Origin: Pseudomonadota bacterium | GTDB lineage: Bacteria; Myxococcota; UBA9042; PHBI01 | DNA: 5,905 nucleotides | Direction: 5' to 3' | NCBI GenBank assembly: GCA_005788935.1 | Contig: SYAK01000151.1 | Span: 1-5,905 of the forward strand | In this document: positions 5,265-5,905 of the stretch, one piece after another | How positions within the stretch are numbered: position 1 is the stretch's first letter | Layout: the number at the start of each line of letters is the position of its first letter | Program-made: the position numbers and the translations under genes | Notes under the pieces: model-generated | The model's database searches: none | What the model saw: the letters and a program-made list of their open reading frames with translations, nothing else | Told to the model about the DNA's origin: nothing

Positions 5265-5905
5265 TCAGTCGGCAGGATTGGGCTTGCGCCGTCCGGAGCC
5301 GGGGTTTCGGTAGGAGTCGCCCTGGATGGCGATGACGTGGCTGTGGTGGAGGAGGCGGTCCATGGCGGCGCTCGCGAGGAGGGCGTCGCCGAAGAGGGCC
5401 GGGAACTCGTCGACGTCTCGGTTCGAGGTGATGATCATGGCGCCGCGCTCGTATCGTTGGCGGATGATTTCATACAGGTCTGCCGGCTCGTCGCCGCGCA
5501 GCGGGAGAAGGCCGAGATCGTCGATGATGAGGAGATCCGGCCCGGTGAACCTCAGGAGCTTGCGGTCGTAGCTGGCGTCGCCGCGGGCTGCCCGCAGCTG
5601 CGCGAACATGTCGTTCGCGGCGCTGTAGAGCACCTTGTGGCCCTTGCGGACGGCCCTGTGTCCGAGCGCCTGGGCGAGGTGGCTCTTGCCGACGCCGGCC
5701 TGTCCGAGCAGCAGGACGACCTCGCGCCGGTCGACGAAGGCGCATGTCGCGAGATCGATGACCTTGGCCCGCGGGATCGCAGGGTTGAAGTGGAAGTCGA
5801 AGGCCTCGAGGGTGCGCTCGTGCTCGAAGTTGGCGCGCTCGAGACGCAGCTGAAGCTGTTTGGCGTCGCGGCGTTCGACCTCGTCATGGAGCAGGCGGAA
5901 GAGGA
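5265..5905 (-). CDS. istB: IstB-like ATPase, transposition helper of IS21 family (5' end cut by window)
   Basis: IstB is the AAA+ ATPase that helps the IstA transposase choose and capture target DNA. The minus-strand frame is open from the window edge to the TGA at 5267-5265, giving 212 visible residues. The family is usually about 250 long, so roughly 35-45 N-terminal residues are missing. In order, I see an N-terminal 'FDFHFNPAIPRAKVIDLA' segment as in other IstB proteins, Walker A 'GQAGVGKS' (5705-5682), 'GHKVLYSAANDMFAQLRAAR', Walker B 'LLIIDD' (5534-5517), 'RYERGAMIITSNRDVDEFP' with the sensor-1 region, and the typical ending 'AMDRLLHHSHVIAIQGDSYR'. All key ATPase residues are present and there is no frameshift or internal stop, so the visible part looks functional. 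A start at the GTG at 5633 would remove Walker A and is not credible. The istA gene should lie to the right, upstream of istB. Whether the whole element is active cannot be judged here. Confidence 0.93.
   Translation of the reverse strand, partial: LFRLLHDEVERRDAKQLQLRLERANFEHERTLEAFDFHFNPAIPRAKVIDLATCAFVDRREVVLLLGQAGVGKSHLAQALGHRAVRKGHKVLYSAANDMFAQLRAARGDASYDRKLLRFTGPDLLIIDDLGLLPLRGDEPADLYEIIRQRYERGAMIITSNRDVDEFPALFGDALLASAAMDRLLHHSHVIAIQGDSYRNPGSGRRKPNPAD

Larger units (their letters stand above)
5080..5905 (-). mobile_element. IS21-family insertion sequence, istB-side end (partial)
   Basis: The element is recognised from its istB ATPase gene and the pair of repeats beyond that gene's 3' end. 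IS21-family elements typically carry several copies of a ~20-base repeat near their ends, where the transposase binds. The outer boundary at 5080 is a guess, because the terminus usually begins with TG and 'TGTCAATGGG' is the best candidate. The true edge could be anywhere from about 5054 to 5110. The istA transposase gene, the other terminus and the target duplication lie outside the window. The element inserted just after the lipoprotein gene without breaking its frame. Confidence 0.6.

Noticed and set aside
5265..5633. Short IstB starting at the GTG at 5633
   Set aside because: The same frame continues upstream to the window edge with the Walker A motif and family-typical N-terminal sequence, so the GTG is an internal valine codon.
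1..5905. CRISPR array, tRNA, rRNA or riboswitch
   Set aside because: I saw no regularly spaced repeats, no tRNA-like stretch and no rRNA-like conserved sequence. Nearly all the DNA is explained by the three protein genes and the IS end.

Overview
The window is high-GC DNA with two long co-directional plus-strand genes and, at its right edge, the end of an insertion sequence on the minus strand. Both long genes show the strong G/C bias at third codon positions expected of a high-GC genome. They encode exported proteins, one of them a clear large multi-domain lipoprotein carrying a short 'CGPGTTF...NQCVPSG' two-cysteine motif just after the lipidated cysteine. From memory, that style is common in Myxococcota and other former Deltaproteobacteria, so a myxobacterium-like Gram-negative host is my best guess. 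No rRNA or housekeeping marker is present to prove it.

Layout. Positions 1-152 are a leader region with no clear gene. Positions 153-2114 encode a 653-residue exported protein whose order of parts (beta-rich N-terminal half, then helical repeats) and several local motifs resemble the N-terminal lipid-transfer module of animal vitellogenin, MTP and apolipoprotein B. After a 53-base AT-rich gap, positions 2168-5053 encode a 961-residue lipoprotein. It has Ig-like/CARDB-like beta domains, an acidic linker, a hydrophobic alternating beta region with a 'GPVPLKFEV' motif, a cysteine-rich segment and a C-terminal PPC-like beta-sandwich. Positions 5054-5264 carry no gene and contain two near-identical direct repeats typical of an IS21-family end. 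Positions 5265-5905 (minus strand) are an intact but edge-truncated istB ATPase gene. Its istA partner should lie beyond the right edge.

How the genes may work together. The first two genes look like one transcription unit: same strand, short gap, and each start preceded by a purine-rich ribosome-binding site with a 5-base spacer. A vitellogenin-N/HEAT-type protein next to a large beta-rich lipoprotein suggests an envelope pair handling lipid or another hydrophobic cargo. It could be a two-gene counterpart of the animal large lipid transfer proteins, which keep the helical module and the lipid-holding beta sheets on one chain. That is an inference from protein patterns read by eye. The IS21-family element lies immediately downstream and does not interrupt the lipoprotein reading frame, but it may have altered what follows the operon.
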